From contig VSJF01000014.1 in the NCBI GenBank assembly GCA_009739215.1, positions 1 through 64,000 of the forward strand: 64,000 nt of DNA. Reading direction: 5' to 3'. Positions 1-11,980 of the stretch are shown in pieces. The notes under the pieces were generated by a model. The model saw nothing but the letters and a program-made list of their open reading frames with translations, did not search any database and was not told the origin of the DNA. Positions within the stretch are counted from its first letter, which is position 1, and the number at the start of each line of letters is the position of its first letter. The stretch is from Floccularia luteovirens. Taxonomy: Eukaryota; Basidiomycota; Agaricomycetes; Agaricales; Squamanitaceae. The translations under genes were made by a program, and so were the position numbers.

Positions 1-45
1 CTGCTCCCTCGGGCAGCGCAGCTTAATCGCAGTTAACTGTTTTAG

Positions 46-3000
46 GATGTGCAACCATTGGCAGAGCAGGACAAAGTTGCATTACGAGCAGGACTTGTCC
101 CCGCAATGCTCTCCCTTGCATCCCCTGCGGACAAAGCAATACGTGCGCAGGTTGCAGAGTCGGTGTCTTTAATTGCAGAATTGGACTTTCCAGAGCGGTG
201 GGCTGATCTCATCGATGTGAGTTGCGTTGCATACGTGCAGATTTATATGACAGCGAACCAAGCTTTTTGTATAGCAATTGGTATCATCATTGTCCCCGAC
301 TGATTATAATGTCAACGTTGGAGTTTTGCAAACAGCGCACTCAATTTTCGGTCCCTGGCGCGCCCATGTTCGATCTGATAAGCTGTTTTCGGAAATCAAT
401 CTTGTCCTATCAAAATTCATGGACCCCTTCCTCCAACTGTTTAGGCAGACGGCTCAGTTGCTTCTAAGTAGTCCGAGCCCTAATCCTTCGCTAACGATCC
501 CTGCTTCAAATTATACAGTCTTGGCACAAGCCATGGTTCTTCTCATCGATATATTTTACGACCTTACTTGCCAAGATCTGCCACCAGCCCTAGAGGATTC
601 ACACGAGGAATTCTTTGGCCCTTCAAACGGCTGGTTCCAGGTCTTCCTGAGTTGGGACCCTGTGGAGCTTAGGACTGATGTTTGTGCATGACACTTTGTT
701 ATCAAAATACTTGACTCACCAATCAGATTAAAATGTACAGCCGGAAGATGCCTCACCATCTTTGACTTCGCAAATCAAAACTAGTATTTTGGAAATAGCG
801 GAGGTATTGTTATACCTTGTACATAAAACTGATATCTAACTCGGTGTGTTATAGCTTTTTTTGAAGTTATACCCAGAACAATTACAGAAGTCTCCAGCTG
901 TAGAAACATTAGTCCAAAGTGTTTGGTCTCTCATTGGCTCCAACAAATTACCGAGTGTCGGTGATGACCCGGTAAGAAATTCCTTTAGAACTCAATAATC
1001 GATATTAATCCAATGTTTACAATGCAGCTGGTATCTCAATCCCTCCGCTTTATATCTACTGCCATACGTAGCGGATTTTATAAATCATTGTTTTCTTCAA
1101 AAGATATAATTTCATCCTTGGTCCAAGGGGTCGTCGTTCCTAATGTCGCTTTACGCGACCACGAACTGGAGCAATTTGAGGACGACCCATTAGAATATAT
1201 CAGGTTGGATCTAGCCGTCTCGACAACAGGCACTGATCTTGCAACAAGAAGGCAAGCAGCTGCTGATGTGCTACAAGCCCTTGTTGGTAGTGGATACGAG
1301 ACGGAAGCTACGGAAATCGTAGGATCATGGATAAATACTGGCTTGGGGGAGTACCAAGCAAACAAAAAACAAAATTGGAAAGCCAAAGATAGCGCTGTGT
1401 ACTTGTTGACGGCGGTTGCTACAAGGGGGTCAACTACCCAGGTTTGTCTTGTCGCTGCAATAACGTTCGTGTTGGTGACAAAGTACACAATAGCATGGTG
1501 TTACATCCACTAACGCCCTTGTCGATGTGGTAAAATTCTTTTCTGAGCACGTGTACGAGGACCTACAATTGACCCAAGCAACGGCTCACCCTATCTTACA
1601 AGTGGACGCCATCAGATTCTTATACACCTTCAGGAATCAAGTACCATGTTTAATTTATGGACAGTTTCCGTGACTGACATTATATCTTAGTTAACGAAAC
1701 CTCAACTCCTATCAGTTTTACCTCTACTTATCCAGCATCTTTCTTCGGACAATTACGTCACATATACTTACGCCGCTATCACGATCGACCGAATTCTTGC
1801 CATAAAACAAGGAAATAAACTTCTGTATGTATGCTTAACTCATTAGATTGGGTTAAACTGACGTGGAATGGCAGTTTTACTCAGGCTGACATTCATGATT
1901 ATGCCAAGGACTTGATAAATGCGCTTTTATCGAAAATAGAGTCTGCAGGGTCCGCTGAAAAAGTTGCTGAAAATGACCATTTGATGAAATGTACGTCTTT
2001 GTGTAATAATTTGTTTCTGGTTATTTAACGTTTTATGGCAGGCGTCATGCGTATTATTGTAACGGCGCGACAGACTCTGACACCTGTATTTGACACCACA
2101 CTTGCGCGCTTGGTTGCTATTCTTGGAGTTATTTCGAAGAACCCGAGCAACCCATTGTTTGATCAGTACATCTTTGAGAGTATTTCGGGCTTGATGAGGT
2201 CCATCGAATTTATATTCACATCTCTTGGTCTATATTCTAATTTTCCATTAGGTTCGTCGTCGGTGGCACCCCAGCAACACTTCCTGCATTTGAAGTGGCC
2301 TTGTTTGGACCATTTACAATAATCCTGCAACAAGATATTGATCGTAAGTTGTTGATAGCTATAAATCTGGGCATGGCCTTAATTTAACCTATTTTAGAAT
2401 ACATTCCCTACGTCTTCCAAGTGCTAGCACAGATGCTTGAGATGCGTGGAAAAACAGAAATCCCAGCTGAATACCAAAGTCTACTTCCATTCCTACTTAT
2501 GCCACCCATTTGGCAACAGAAAGGCAGTGTTCCGGGGCTTGTACGATTATTGACGGCTTTTTTGACAGCCAGTGCTGCTCAAATGTTCGCTGCTGGACAG
2601 ATTGCTAGTGTTTTGGCAGTCTTGCAACAGAGATTAATCCCATCCAAGTTGAACGATTCTTGGGGCTTCGAACTCCTACAAGCTGTGGTGCAGAATGTCA
2701 ATCCGTGAGCTTTGTTATAATTATCTGTAATCGACTGAATTCAATTCTGCCCCGAAGTGTTGACTTGAAACAGTATTTCAAACCTGTGGTCCTGACGCTG
2801 TTGAATCGTATGCAAACTAGCAAAACCGACAAATTTGTTTATTTGTTTTCACGTTTTTTCCTGTTTACTTTGGCAATCAATGTGGAGGGTTTGTCACCAG
2901 ATTATGTGATCGAAAGTGTAGAAGAAATCCAACCTCGGTAAGGGCCACATTTTGAGCGAGTATAATGGCTGATTTATGTAAATCTAGATTGTGGTCGCAA

Positions 3001-3473
3001 ATCCTTTCTGCTTTCATTATCCCCCAGTCCACTAAATTTCCTCCCAAGGAAAGAAAACTGGCTGTTGTTGGATTGACTAGACTGCTTTGCGATAGCAATT
3101 ACATGATGCAGGAGCCGTCAGTCCAAGTATGGTGAGAAATCTGTGTTATTTCTATTTTCTCGTTGTTCATCAGTGATTCTGCAGGCCTGAAGCATATGCG
3201 GCACTTGCTAAGCTATTTACAGAGCCACAGTACCTTGTATCTGGGGCAGAAGAATCTGCGAATACCGGAATTACTGAGATCGATTTTGAGGAGCAGACGG
3301 CGGGTTATCAAGCAGCGTATTCTCGTTTAGCAGCTTCGGAGGTGACTGGAGTGGATCCTGTCGGATATGTGCAAGACCCGGAGCTGTACATGAGACAACA
3401 GTTGGATAACCTGAGAAAAACATGTGGCCCACAAGCTGAGATGTTGATTTCAGCTGGACAGAGTCGGCAGTAG
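46..3473 (+). CDS. CSE1: Exportin-2 (CSE1/CAS), importin-alpha re-export receptor; 5' part missing
   Basis: Karyopherin-beta family HEAT-repeat exportin that returns importin-alpha from nucleus to cytoplasm with Ran-GTP. The window opens inside an intron; the first visible exon starts at 46 after a TTTAG acceptor. Recognisable Cse1 segments follow in order across at least a dozen exons: DFPERW near 190, DYNVNVGVLQTAHS near 300, DDPLEYIR near 1,180, YIPYVFQVLAQMLEMR near 2,400, ERKLAVVGLTRLLCD near 3,050, and the C-terminal GYVQDPELYMRQQL near 3,360. The stop is TAG 3471-3473. Splice phases agree and no break was found. Only 89 bp separate the stop from the next start, so the CDC20 promoter must be very short or overlap this 3' end. 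Identification is by family signature; the missing N-terminus lies upstream of the window. Confidence 0.93.
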
Positions 3474-3562
3474 ATTAGCATTATCACGGTCACGTGAAAA
3501 TAGTTGAAGAGTGTCCAACACGCGTGTTAGCTACCAGTACTTGCACTTGTACTCCTACTCTC

Positions 3563-5449
3563 ATGCATAATATTCCAAAAACACCTTCTCGCCACCGCTC
3601 TCGCTCAGATGCCAAAACTCCCTTGACCCCATCCCTGTTCTCAGGAATGAACAACATGTCCCTTGCTTCCTCACCCACAAAGCATCCTGTGCGCTTGAGC
3701 AAGTCCAAGTCATCCACAGACCCATTCAACGCTCCAAATACATTTACCGCAGCCCAGAGTCAGGCACGCTCGAGACCACCTTCTCCAGTCAAGCGTACTA
3801 CTTCAGGTGGTATACCACAATCAGAGTCTTTTCAACGCCAAGCGGGAGGAGGAGTTATCAGGAAAGGCGGCGTAGAGAGTAGGTTAGAGGTGGTTACGCG
3901 AGATTATGTCCCACCTCCGAAGCCAGAAATGAAGCGCTCTAAATCTACACCAGCAGCAGTGAGTACATGTTTATCTAACCTCAGAGCGGGGATTGCTTTA
4001 CGTCGCGAGCAACTTTATCCATACTGACACTATGGTATAGAACCGTGTTGGTGTTGATCAACGGGATCGCTTCATTACAAGTCGTGATACAACAGATATT
4101 GCCGCCGTCGCAGCTACCCTCGATCAAATGACTCTCAATCCCCAAGCGTCTTCTCCGGGACATACGGCAAGGTTGGCAGCAGCAACGGGAGTGCCATTGA
4201 ATCGACGTATTTTAGGATACCACGAACAGCCTCCTGCAGCCTCTTCCTCAGATACCACCTTGGCTCAACAAAGGGAATATGCAAAACCGCTGTATGCTCA
4301 GAGACCTGGTGCCCTGCCCTCTTCCACCGGAGCCATTACGAACAAAGCACGGAAAATACCTACGCAGCCCGAACGCGTTCTTGACGCTCCAGGAATGGTG
4401 GATGACTTTTACCTCAATCTACTTAGCTGGTCATGTCAAAACGCGGTTGCAGTTGCACTGGAAGCTTCCACTTACATCTGGAAAGCCGACACGGGCACCG
4501 TTATGCAGCTAGGTGAAGCACCTGAGGGCTCTTACGTCTCAAGCGTGGATTTCTCAAATGATGGAGCGTTCCTGGGGGTTGGTATTGGGTCCGGGGAGGT
4601 GGAATTATGGGATGTTGAGGCTGGACAAAAGCTCAGAACCATGACAGGCCACCAAGGGCAGATTGCGACCCTTTCGTGGCATCAGCATATCTTGAGCTCA
4701 GGTTGTGGAGATGGAAGTATCTGGCATCATGATGTTAGAATGCCGCGTCATAAAGTCATGGAACTACTAGGTCATACTGGAGAAGTGTGTGGATTAAAAT
4801 GGAGAGCTGACGGAGAGCTTCTGGCAAGTGGAGGTAATGATAATGTTGTGAACATATGGGATGGTAGGTTAGGTGATGTAGGAGAAGGTGCTAGGGGAAG
4901 CGCGAAGTGGACTAAAAGAAATCATACAGCTGCCGTAAAAGTACGTCGATTTCGAATGTGTGCATATCGAAGGTTGCTTATCAGAAGGTTTAGGCCATAG
5001 CTTGGTGTCCATGGCAGCCGTCTCTCCTTGCGTCCGGGGGTGGCACGAACGATGCCACGATCAATGTCTGGAACAGTACCACTGGAGCACGCCTACATAC
5101 GCTTCGTACACCCTCACAGATTACTTCAATCCAGTGGGCTCCGCATAGGAAGGAGTTACTGACAACACATGGGTACCCGACCAATTCTATCATGCTACAT
5201 GCCTACCCCAGCATGGAGAGAGTGGCAGAAATTCGAGACGCGCACGATTCAAGGGTCTTGTTCAGCTGCGTTAGTCCAGCGGGAGATTCAGTTTGCACCG
5301 GTGCTGGGGACGAGAATTTGAAGTTTTGGAGAGTGTGGGACCTTGGTAGCGATAGTTTGGGTAAAAAGAAGAAGGCAGTAAGCGCGGTTGAAGAAGTTGG
5401 AGGAGGCAAGCTGAATTCTACGAAAGAAGGAATTCTGAGTATTCGGTAG
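3563..5449 (+). CDS. CDC20: APC/C activator Cdc20/Slp1, WD40 protein
   Basis: Substrate-recruiting activator of the anaphase-promoting complex. It has three exons, 3563-3958, 4041-4940 and 4994-5449, all joined in phase 0, giving 583 residues. The N-terminal 130 residues are Ser/Pro-rich with many likely CDK sites. A C-box-like motif DRFITSR sits at residues 141-147; the usual form is DR(F/Y)IPxR, so the proline is replaced by threonine here. The WD40 propeller starts around DDFYLNLLSWS and includes the diagnostic AIAWCPWQPSLLASGGGT. The protein ends in Ile-Arg, the IR tail that docks on the APC/C. An in-frame GTG lies upstream at 3494, but ATG 3563 starts the conserved reading. The gene is tightly packed between CSE1 (89 bp) and ZUO1 (97 bp). 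Confidence 0.95.
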
Positions 5450-5546
5450 AATTAGATATGTCATGGAACATATTACATAATGGCATCAAATCAAAAAAAA
5501 AGTTTCGTTCGCCAATGAAATTATAAACTTTTCATCAGCTTTTACG

Positions 5547-7132
5547 ATGGAAAACATTCAAACTCTACCGATTGTTGTTAATCCAACTCCAAAAGACTAC
5601 AAGATACCATCAGCATCAGCATCTCACATATCTGGTGGGTCTTTTAAAAAAAATTCTTTAGGTTTACGCTCATACTCTTGGCAGCAACACATCCAGCAGG
5701 TCATCGTACCCTACTCCCAGTTGGAGCGGCCTATCTCACACATCTAAGATTATCGCTTCACCACTCTCACAATTTCGACTCTCTCGATGAACATCTTGCT
5801 GAGGAACGACAGCGTCTCCAATCACTCAACGGTGATGCGAATGTAGGTGAAGATGACCTGGGTGTTGGAGATGAAGAAGAGACGGACGAGATATTGAATC
5901 TGGATCCTAAAGAGTGGAAGGTATTTTGGAGTTGCTCTGGTCGCTCATTTGGTTTTCCTGATAGATATGGATTTGCAGAAACAAGATCAATATGCTGTAC
6001 TTGGTCTTTCACATCTTCGTTATCTTGCAACTCCTGAGCAAATTAAAATAGCTCGTATGTACTGACCTATCTAGTGGATTTTGACTCGCACTCACTCCTG
6101 ATACAGACCGTAAGAAAGTTCTCAAACATCATCCAGACAAAAAAGCATCTGTAACACAGCCATCGTCAAACCCTTTGTATCTAACTGGTATAAACCAAAA
6201 CACAAATGACGATGCTTTCTTCAAATGTATCCAAAAAGCGCATGAGGTCCTCACCAACCCAGAAAAACGTCGTCAATTCGATTCGGTCGATCCACAGTTC
6301 CTAGAATTGGAGGAGAATGTGCCTACAGCCTCAGAGTTCAAGGTGAGACTGTAGAATGCACATTATTGTCATGGGTACTATATTTGGATTATAGAACAAA
6401 AAAATGGATTTCTTCAAAACCTTTACCCCGATCTTCGAACTCCACTCTCGATTCTCGCGTGTTCAGCCTGTACCTATGCTGGGGCATGTTGATTCTAGCA
6501 AAGCAGATGTTGAAGGATTTTATGATTTTTGGTACAACTTTGACAGTTGGCGAAGCTTCGAATGGTTAGATAAAGAAGTAAACGAGGGAAGCGACAGGTT
6601 ATTATTTTTATACTTGTTCCTCCTCTTGTCCAACTGACTTGTGGAAAAATACTCTAGCCGAGATGACAAGAGATATACAGAGAAGAAGAACAAGTCCGAA
6701 CGCGCACGAAGAAAGAAAGAAGATAATGTAAAGTTGAGAGCTCTTGTTGATCTTGCTCTGAGGTTTCTATTCTTTTCTTTGTTTCTTTCACGTTCCTCTA
6801 CCCTAACTTCTGTTATTTCAGCCTTGATCCGCGCATAAAACGCATAAAGCAGGAAGAAAAAGAGGCTCGAGAGGCAAAGAAACGTGGGACGGCAGGTGGT
6901 CCCCCGAAGAAAACTAAGCAAGAGGAGGAGGAAGAGAAGAAGAAACAGGAAGAGGAAGCTAAGCGGAAAGAAGAGGAAGAAAAGGTTTGTTCATGAACTT
7001 GTCAGATACATCTTTGACTGAAATAAATATCAGTTGGCACGCGCAGATGCAAAGAAACAAAAAGCTGCTGCTGCGAACGCGGCGAAAAAAGCTAGGAGGC
7101 AGCAACGCGCTGCTGAGGGTGATGGTTCTTGA
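5547..7132 (+). CDS. ZUO1: Zuotin, ribosome-associated J-domain protein (Ssb co-chaperone)
   Basis: Class C J-protein that with Ssz1 forms the ribosome-associated complex and stimulates Ssb at the polypeptide exit tunnel. There are about eight exons; later boundaries are 5920/5979, 6054/6107, 6342/6395, 6597/6658, 6762/6822 and 6984/7034. Motifs in order: LPVGAAYL near 5,715; the J-domain KQDQYAVLGLSHLRY with the catalytic HPD within KVLKHHPDKKA near 6,130; the zuotin homology segment FFKTFTPIFELHSRFS near 6,410; then a Lys/Glu-rich helix. The second exon can start at 5685, 5697 or 5700 (a NAGNAG-like series, all in phase), giving about 396-401 residues. The reading stops right after the charged region, so the C-terminal four-helix bundle of yeast Zuo1 is not visible. 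The gene converges with the LYR gene, 67 bp between stops. Confidence 0.9.
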
Positions 7133-7199
7133 TAGATACTCGTACACGTTAGTAGACTTTTATACAGAGTTTTGATCCGGCGCATATCACTTGTTACAT

Positions 7200-8510
7200 T
7201 CATCTATTACTATCATTCCGTGCTATGCGCCTTGAATTTTCTGCTCGAAAACTGTTCGTCATATCATCGAGCATTTTTGCATTCTCTGGAGCACCAGTTT
7301 CGACTTTATATGCTTCAGGATTACGAAGTTTGAAACCAAGCCGACGCTTAACCTGAGCAACATAACCAACCTCGCTTAGACTTCTCGCAATTTTGTCCAT
7401 TTTCCGCTGCTCTGGGGTCATTTTTGCCAAAATGTGGGCAGGAGGGCCTTGGTTGCGTCGACGGATAGTGCGTGGCAAGATTTCACCTCGTCTTTCTCTG
7501 TTACGTTCGCGGGTCTTATTCGCGACTTTTTCTCTGCGGGCTTGTTTGATTGAATGCAGCATTTGTGGAGAATACGGTGTTTTTGCTCGTTGCTCATCTC
7601 GTTTAAAACAAGCCTCAACGCTATGGAGTGTATTTTTGATTGGCTGGCCTTGGATATGTTAGAATTGAAGTGAGAAAATAGCCTTAATGAATACGCACTC
7701 CACTCAAAGAAAGGCTGTCCGCTGTAGACCTTAGAAAGCGGCTCGCCAACTAATTTCTCTAGTCCTTCTTCAAAGTTTTTCTCAACACGAATATCCTCCA
7801 AAGATGTGTTGAGCCGCAAGTTTTTCTGCACTCTTTTATCCCTAGCTGTACGACGGTTCCGGATGATACGCGAAATCTCTGGGGGCTGCGGCTTCATGCG
7901 AGGGAGGGGGTAGTTCCTGTGAGTTGGCCGGAAAAAACCCCCAGTGAGAATAGGTCGAAAGTACAGCTTTTGTTGCCATTCCTGACATGTCTTTCTGTAA
8001 GCTGAGAAGGGTAGATGGGAATATATATCGTACAATTTCTCTTCTAGCAATCTCTTTCCACCATTCCTTTTCCCGCCTAACCGCTATAAGTTTCGAATAG
8101 CGAGATAGAATAGTTCGAGCCCTCTCATTGCCCTGACCTGCTTGTCTAAACATTTCAAGCCACTTTTTGAACGTGATGAGAATATTTGAGAGTTGATTGA
8201 ACATACTTTGTAACCTTGACGGAGGTGCTGCCTTGTTGCAACAGTCCCTGTTACATGGCGATATTTTCTGAACAACATCTGTACACGAAATTTTATCTAA
8301 TGTGTTTATGAGCGTGAGGGAATAGGAAGTATATATAAGACATACATCCTCCGATGGTGCTTGTTTAAGCAAGTGTCGGTACAGTGACCATAACGTCGGG
8401 ATCCTGTGTGCTGCAAGATCATAGAAAGGTACTCTTGGCCGCATGCGACGCAGAGGTGAAAGCAGACGTGCCATGTTGGTACGAAATTGTTGTGAGCTCG
8501 GAATTGACAT
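7200..8510 (-). CDS. LYR-motif (complex I LYR-like) protein, probably mitochondrial
   Basis: LYR proteins act as assembly or accessory factors for mitochondrial Fe-S and respiratory complexes. Exon 1 (8346-8510) encodes a basic N-terminus followed by PTLWSLYRHLL, the LYR motif. Exon 2 (8207-8278) and exon 3 (8034-8162) continue the helical bundle (GYK-WLEMFRQAG, RARTILSRYSKLI). Exon 4 (about 7699-7990) carries RPILTGGFFRPT, and exon 5 (7200-7648) is a basic C-terminal region with stop TGA 7200-7202. The exon 3-4 junction is the weak point. The good acceptor CTTACAG breaks phase, while the AG 4 nt further on restores it and gives about 368 residues from a 43-nt intron. The ATG at 8474 is an alternative start. 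The gene is divergent from the NADH dehydrogenase gene with 187 bp between starts. Confidence 0.72.
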
Positions 8511-8697
8511 GTCGATAATCACGGAAGATATAACCACGGAGGTTGTCAAAATTAAAAACAATTGTTTCCAACGATCACGGACAATTAACAAACACGTGAG
8601 AATAAAGTGCTCTCAAGCGCTCCACTGAAACAACTTTCCTGTTCACTTAAAACTCTACAACTTGTCTTCTCTGCTCCTTACCATTCCCATCATCATC
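8511..8697. promoter_or_regulatory. Divergent promoter between LYR-protein gene and NADH dehydrogenase gene
   Basis: This 187-bp space separates two start codons that face away from each other, so it must hold both promoters. No clear TATA box was seen. Pyrimidine-rich tracts precede the NADH dehydrogenase ATG (8650-8697), a common feature of fungal core promoters. Both genes have mitochondrial roles, so shared control is possible but is inference only. Confidence 0.4.
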
Positions 8698-11132
8698 ATG
8701 CAGTTTATGCGTAGTCGAGGTTGGTCACGCTCTTCATAATTTTAAGTCCACAACTAAATCCTGGACAGTGATCCTGGCGAGAGCCATTCCAAGATCTCAC
8801 GCTCTAACAAGTCCCTATGTCATCAGGCAGTCCCTTAGAAGACACTTGGCTTCCAATGAAACCCATACACCTAGTTCGTCAAGTACTGCATCCTCTGTAC
8901 AACAGACCACACCGCCACCCATCAATTATGTACGACAATCAAAATGGAGAAATTTCTTGCAAATACTAGGGAGGACAACTCTGATTGTTATCCTTGGTGG
9001 CGCTGGAACTTTCTATTACATTACCCAGCGAGAGCGCCATCCAGGTCCACAACTACCTTTCGATTCTGAAAAGAAAACCTTGGTTGTTTTAGGAAGTGGT
9101 TGGGGTGCTACAAGCTTTCTTAAAACATTGGACACAGAAGAATATAACGTTGTAAGCTTATCATGATATGGATTTGCAAAGCGGTATTTCTTATTATCAC
9201 TACACAGGTCGTAATCAGTCCGAAGAATTTTTTCCTGTTCACACCACTACTACCAAGTGTTGCTGTCGGTACATTGAACGCAAGATCGATCATCCAACCA
9301 ACACGCTATCTCACCAGGCATAAGAAGAGGCAAGTAGCTGTGATTGAGGCTGAAGCTACAAATGTCGACGTGAGTCTCTCATTACACACGCTTGCATAGC
9401 GACGTCTACAATTGCGTCACACAGCCTATCAATAAAACCATCACCTTCTCAGGTACTTGATAATTACTTTATGCTATTCACGTGACGCAGCTCATATTCG
9501 ACCACAAGACAATTCTGAAATCAAGGGAACGGTATCTTCTACGACCATCTCATATGATTATCTGGTGTACGCTGTTGGTGCCGAGGTGCAGACTTTCAAC
9601 ATTCCAGGTGTTAAGGAACATGCATGCTTTATGAAAGAACTATCTGATGCAGAACGTGTAAGTCCTTGCTCTTATATTTAAAACTATCATCTCATCCCGA
9701 CTACCAGATGCAAAGGCAATTCATGGATTGTAAGCCATTCTATCTCAGCAAGCTGGAGCATTCCTAACTCTCTCACCAGGCATGGAGTCTGCCGCCTTCC
9801 CCGGTCAGAATGATGAGGAAATCAAGCGGCTCCTTCACATGGTCTGTTGTTTGGATTGATGGCACAGTTGGAGATTCATTAATTGATGATACAGGTTGTT
9901 GTTGGTGGTGGACCCACTGGTGTTGAACTGAGGTAAGAGTTATCACTAATGATGTTTCACGGCAACTTTTCAAACGATGATCATAGCGGTTCCATTCATG
10001 ACTGGCTCGAAGTATGTGGTGAAATGATATTCCAGAATGCAACTCACACGGAACATTCCAGGAGGACTTGAAGTCATGGTTCCCTGAATTGGCAGATAAA
10101 ATACACATCACTCTAATAGAGGCGTTACCTTCTGTCTTGCCCACGTTCAGCAAGCAACTCATTGAGTATACACAATCCACTTTCAAAGAAAGCAAGATTG
10201 ATATCTTGACGAAGACTATGGTTAAAGAGGTTCGCATATCTAACGTAAGTTATAGTTATGCTCTTACATCCTATTGTAGGTCAAGGAGAAGAGTGTTGTA
10301 TTACAAACGCCGGACAAGAGCATTGTCGAAATGCCATGTGGTTTGGTCGTATGGGCTGCTGTACGTAGTCATGCATAACTCTACGGCCCATTGATACTGA
10401 CAACATACATAGGGTAACAAAGGACGCAAGATTACTCAAGATCTTATGACAACTTTATCAGATTATCAGAAAAATAAACGCGGACTTACCGTCGATGGTA
10501 AGCATTCCAACTACAGACTTAAACTTCGTTTCTGAAACGTCACATCAGATTACCTTAGAATTGAAGGTGCTCAAGATGGCACTTTTGCTATCGGCGACTG
10601 CACTGCTACAGCATATGCGCCAACCGCCCAAGTAGCTTCACAGCAAGGCGCATACCTTGCACGTGTCTTTGCTCAGCTTGCAAAGAAAGACGCGTTACAG
10701 GATAAACTGGCAAAGGCAGCAAGCCTCTTACAGAATACGACCGATGAAAGTGATAAAATAAAAATCCAGGCGGATATTGACAGCTTAAATAGACAGTTGT
10801 CAAAAATCAAGCCCAGACCATTCCATTACTCACATCAGGGATCTCTCGCGTCAGTCCCTCATTTTGACGCAAGATTGCCAGCTATTCACATCAGTGTTAA
10901 ACAGTTACATCGGGTCTGAAAAGGCTATTGCTGACCTTCCATTTGTTAACGGCAACGTGAGTTTACCCGAATACTCTGGGATTCATTAATAGCTGAAAGA
11001 TGTTAGGTTGCAATTGGCGGCTTATTCACGTCCTGGTTTTGGCATAGCGTCTATCTGAGCACGCTCTACTCGATCCGGAACCGTACTCTGGTGGGTACTG
11101 ATTGGTTAAAAGTAAAACTGTTCGGGCGGTGA
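8698..11132 (+). CDS. Alternative (type II) NADH dehydrogenase, mitochondrial, probably external (NDE type)
   Basis: Rotenone-insensitive flavoprotein that oxidises NADH and passes electrons to ubiquinone without proton pumping. It has about fifteen exons. Exon 1 is only 22 nt (8698-8719) and begins the Arg-rich presequence MQFMRSR. A hydrophobic segment (LIVILGGAGTFYYI, near 8,990) follows, as in external enzymes anchored in the inner membrane. The FAD Rossmann motif VVLGSGWGATSFLK lies near 9,090 and the NAD(P)H motif VVVGGGPTGVELS at 9895-9932. The C-terminus has GDCTATAYAPTAQVASQQG near 10,600 and ends in a membrane-association segment with KLFGR before TGA 11130-11132. All splice junctions can be joined in phase. 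Several exons are very short (22, 22, 25, 28 nt). Orientation toward the intermembrane space is inferred from the presequence plus membrane-segment layout. Confidence 0.92.
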
Positions 11133-11456
11133 GGAGAATCAGTTACCTCCCTTCTTTCTAGAGATCTAATTAGTTTATACAGTGACGTCAGTCGGGAGTA
11201 AGGTACCCTCTGCAACCATATTACTGGAATTATTACCATAGATATTGGAGTCACAAATAGAGCCCTCGGCTCTGAGCTCTGCATAATATCCTTGTACGCT
11301 GAACAGACATGTTGAGTATTTAGATTTTATTAGACTTTTTAGAATTCTATTATAGACACCTTTTCCGATATTTATCAAGTCAAGTAGTTGCAGCTTATAT
11401 CTTCTATTCGTAGCCTCCGATATAAGTCATGTGTATCACGATCTAAGACAGAGCTT

Positions 11457-11678
11457 CTAAGACGAAACAGCACTGCGTGTGTAAACGAAAGGTAGCTTCT
11501 CCTCCATAAACCCATCAGCGTCTTTATTGTCGGAGCAAGCGATCAGTGTGACAGTGTCAAGTCGGTTCATAAAGTGTAGTCCTTCGTCAAGTGCTTCCCA
11601 ATTGAGTTTCTCAAGATTTTCCACCCCCAATGTCAACTCCAGTTCTCCAACCAATCCATTAGTTGGTAGAGACCTCAA
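11457..11678 (-). pseudogene. F-box/LRR-like protein C-terminal fragment
   Basis: An open stretch of 73 codons without an ATG. Its pattern (GELELTLGVENLEKLNW, then LDEGLHFMNRLDTVTLI, then LPFVYTR) matches the C-terminal layout of the intact F-box gene at 52,438-53,715, which ends in a similar DW..LD..L...K.L..I.LT...LP.L..R arrangement. Nothing upstream supplies the F-box or the rest. I read it as a remnant of an F-box gene. The surrounding 11,133-11,980 interval holds no other recognisable gene. Confidence 0.45.
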
Positions 11679-11980
11679 GATGGATAGGCTAGCCCCCGAG
11701 AATTCAAAAAAAGTTTGCGCTTAGGGTCCTTGGGTTTGCCTTGTTGCGGGTTTGTGTCAACAGTAGAGGTAACACTGCCTATGAATGTTATGAAAAAGCT
11801 AGATATGAAGAGTATAAAAAAGTGAGTGTCCGATGATAAGCTCAGACATATGTAATACAGACAAATACTGCGTGTTTCTGGTTTCCTCACCTCAGTGAGA
11901 AAATAACATACAAATCGAAACTTCCAACTTCTCCATATGTATGTGATGTTACAAAATTGTATTCGAAAATAGGCTCTTAT

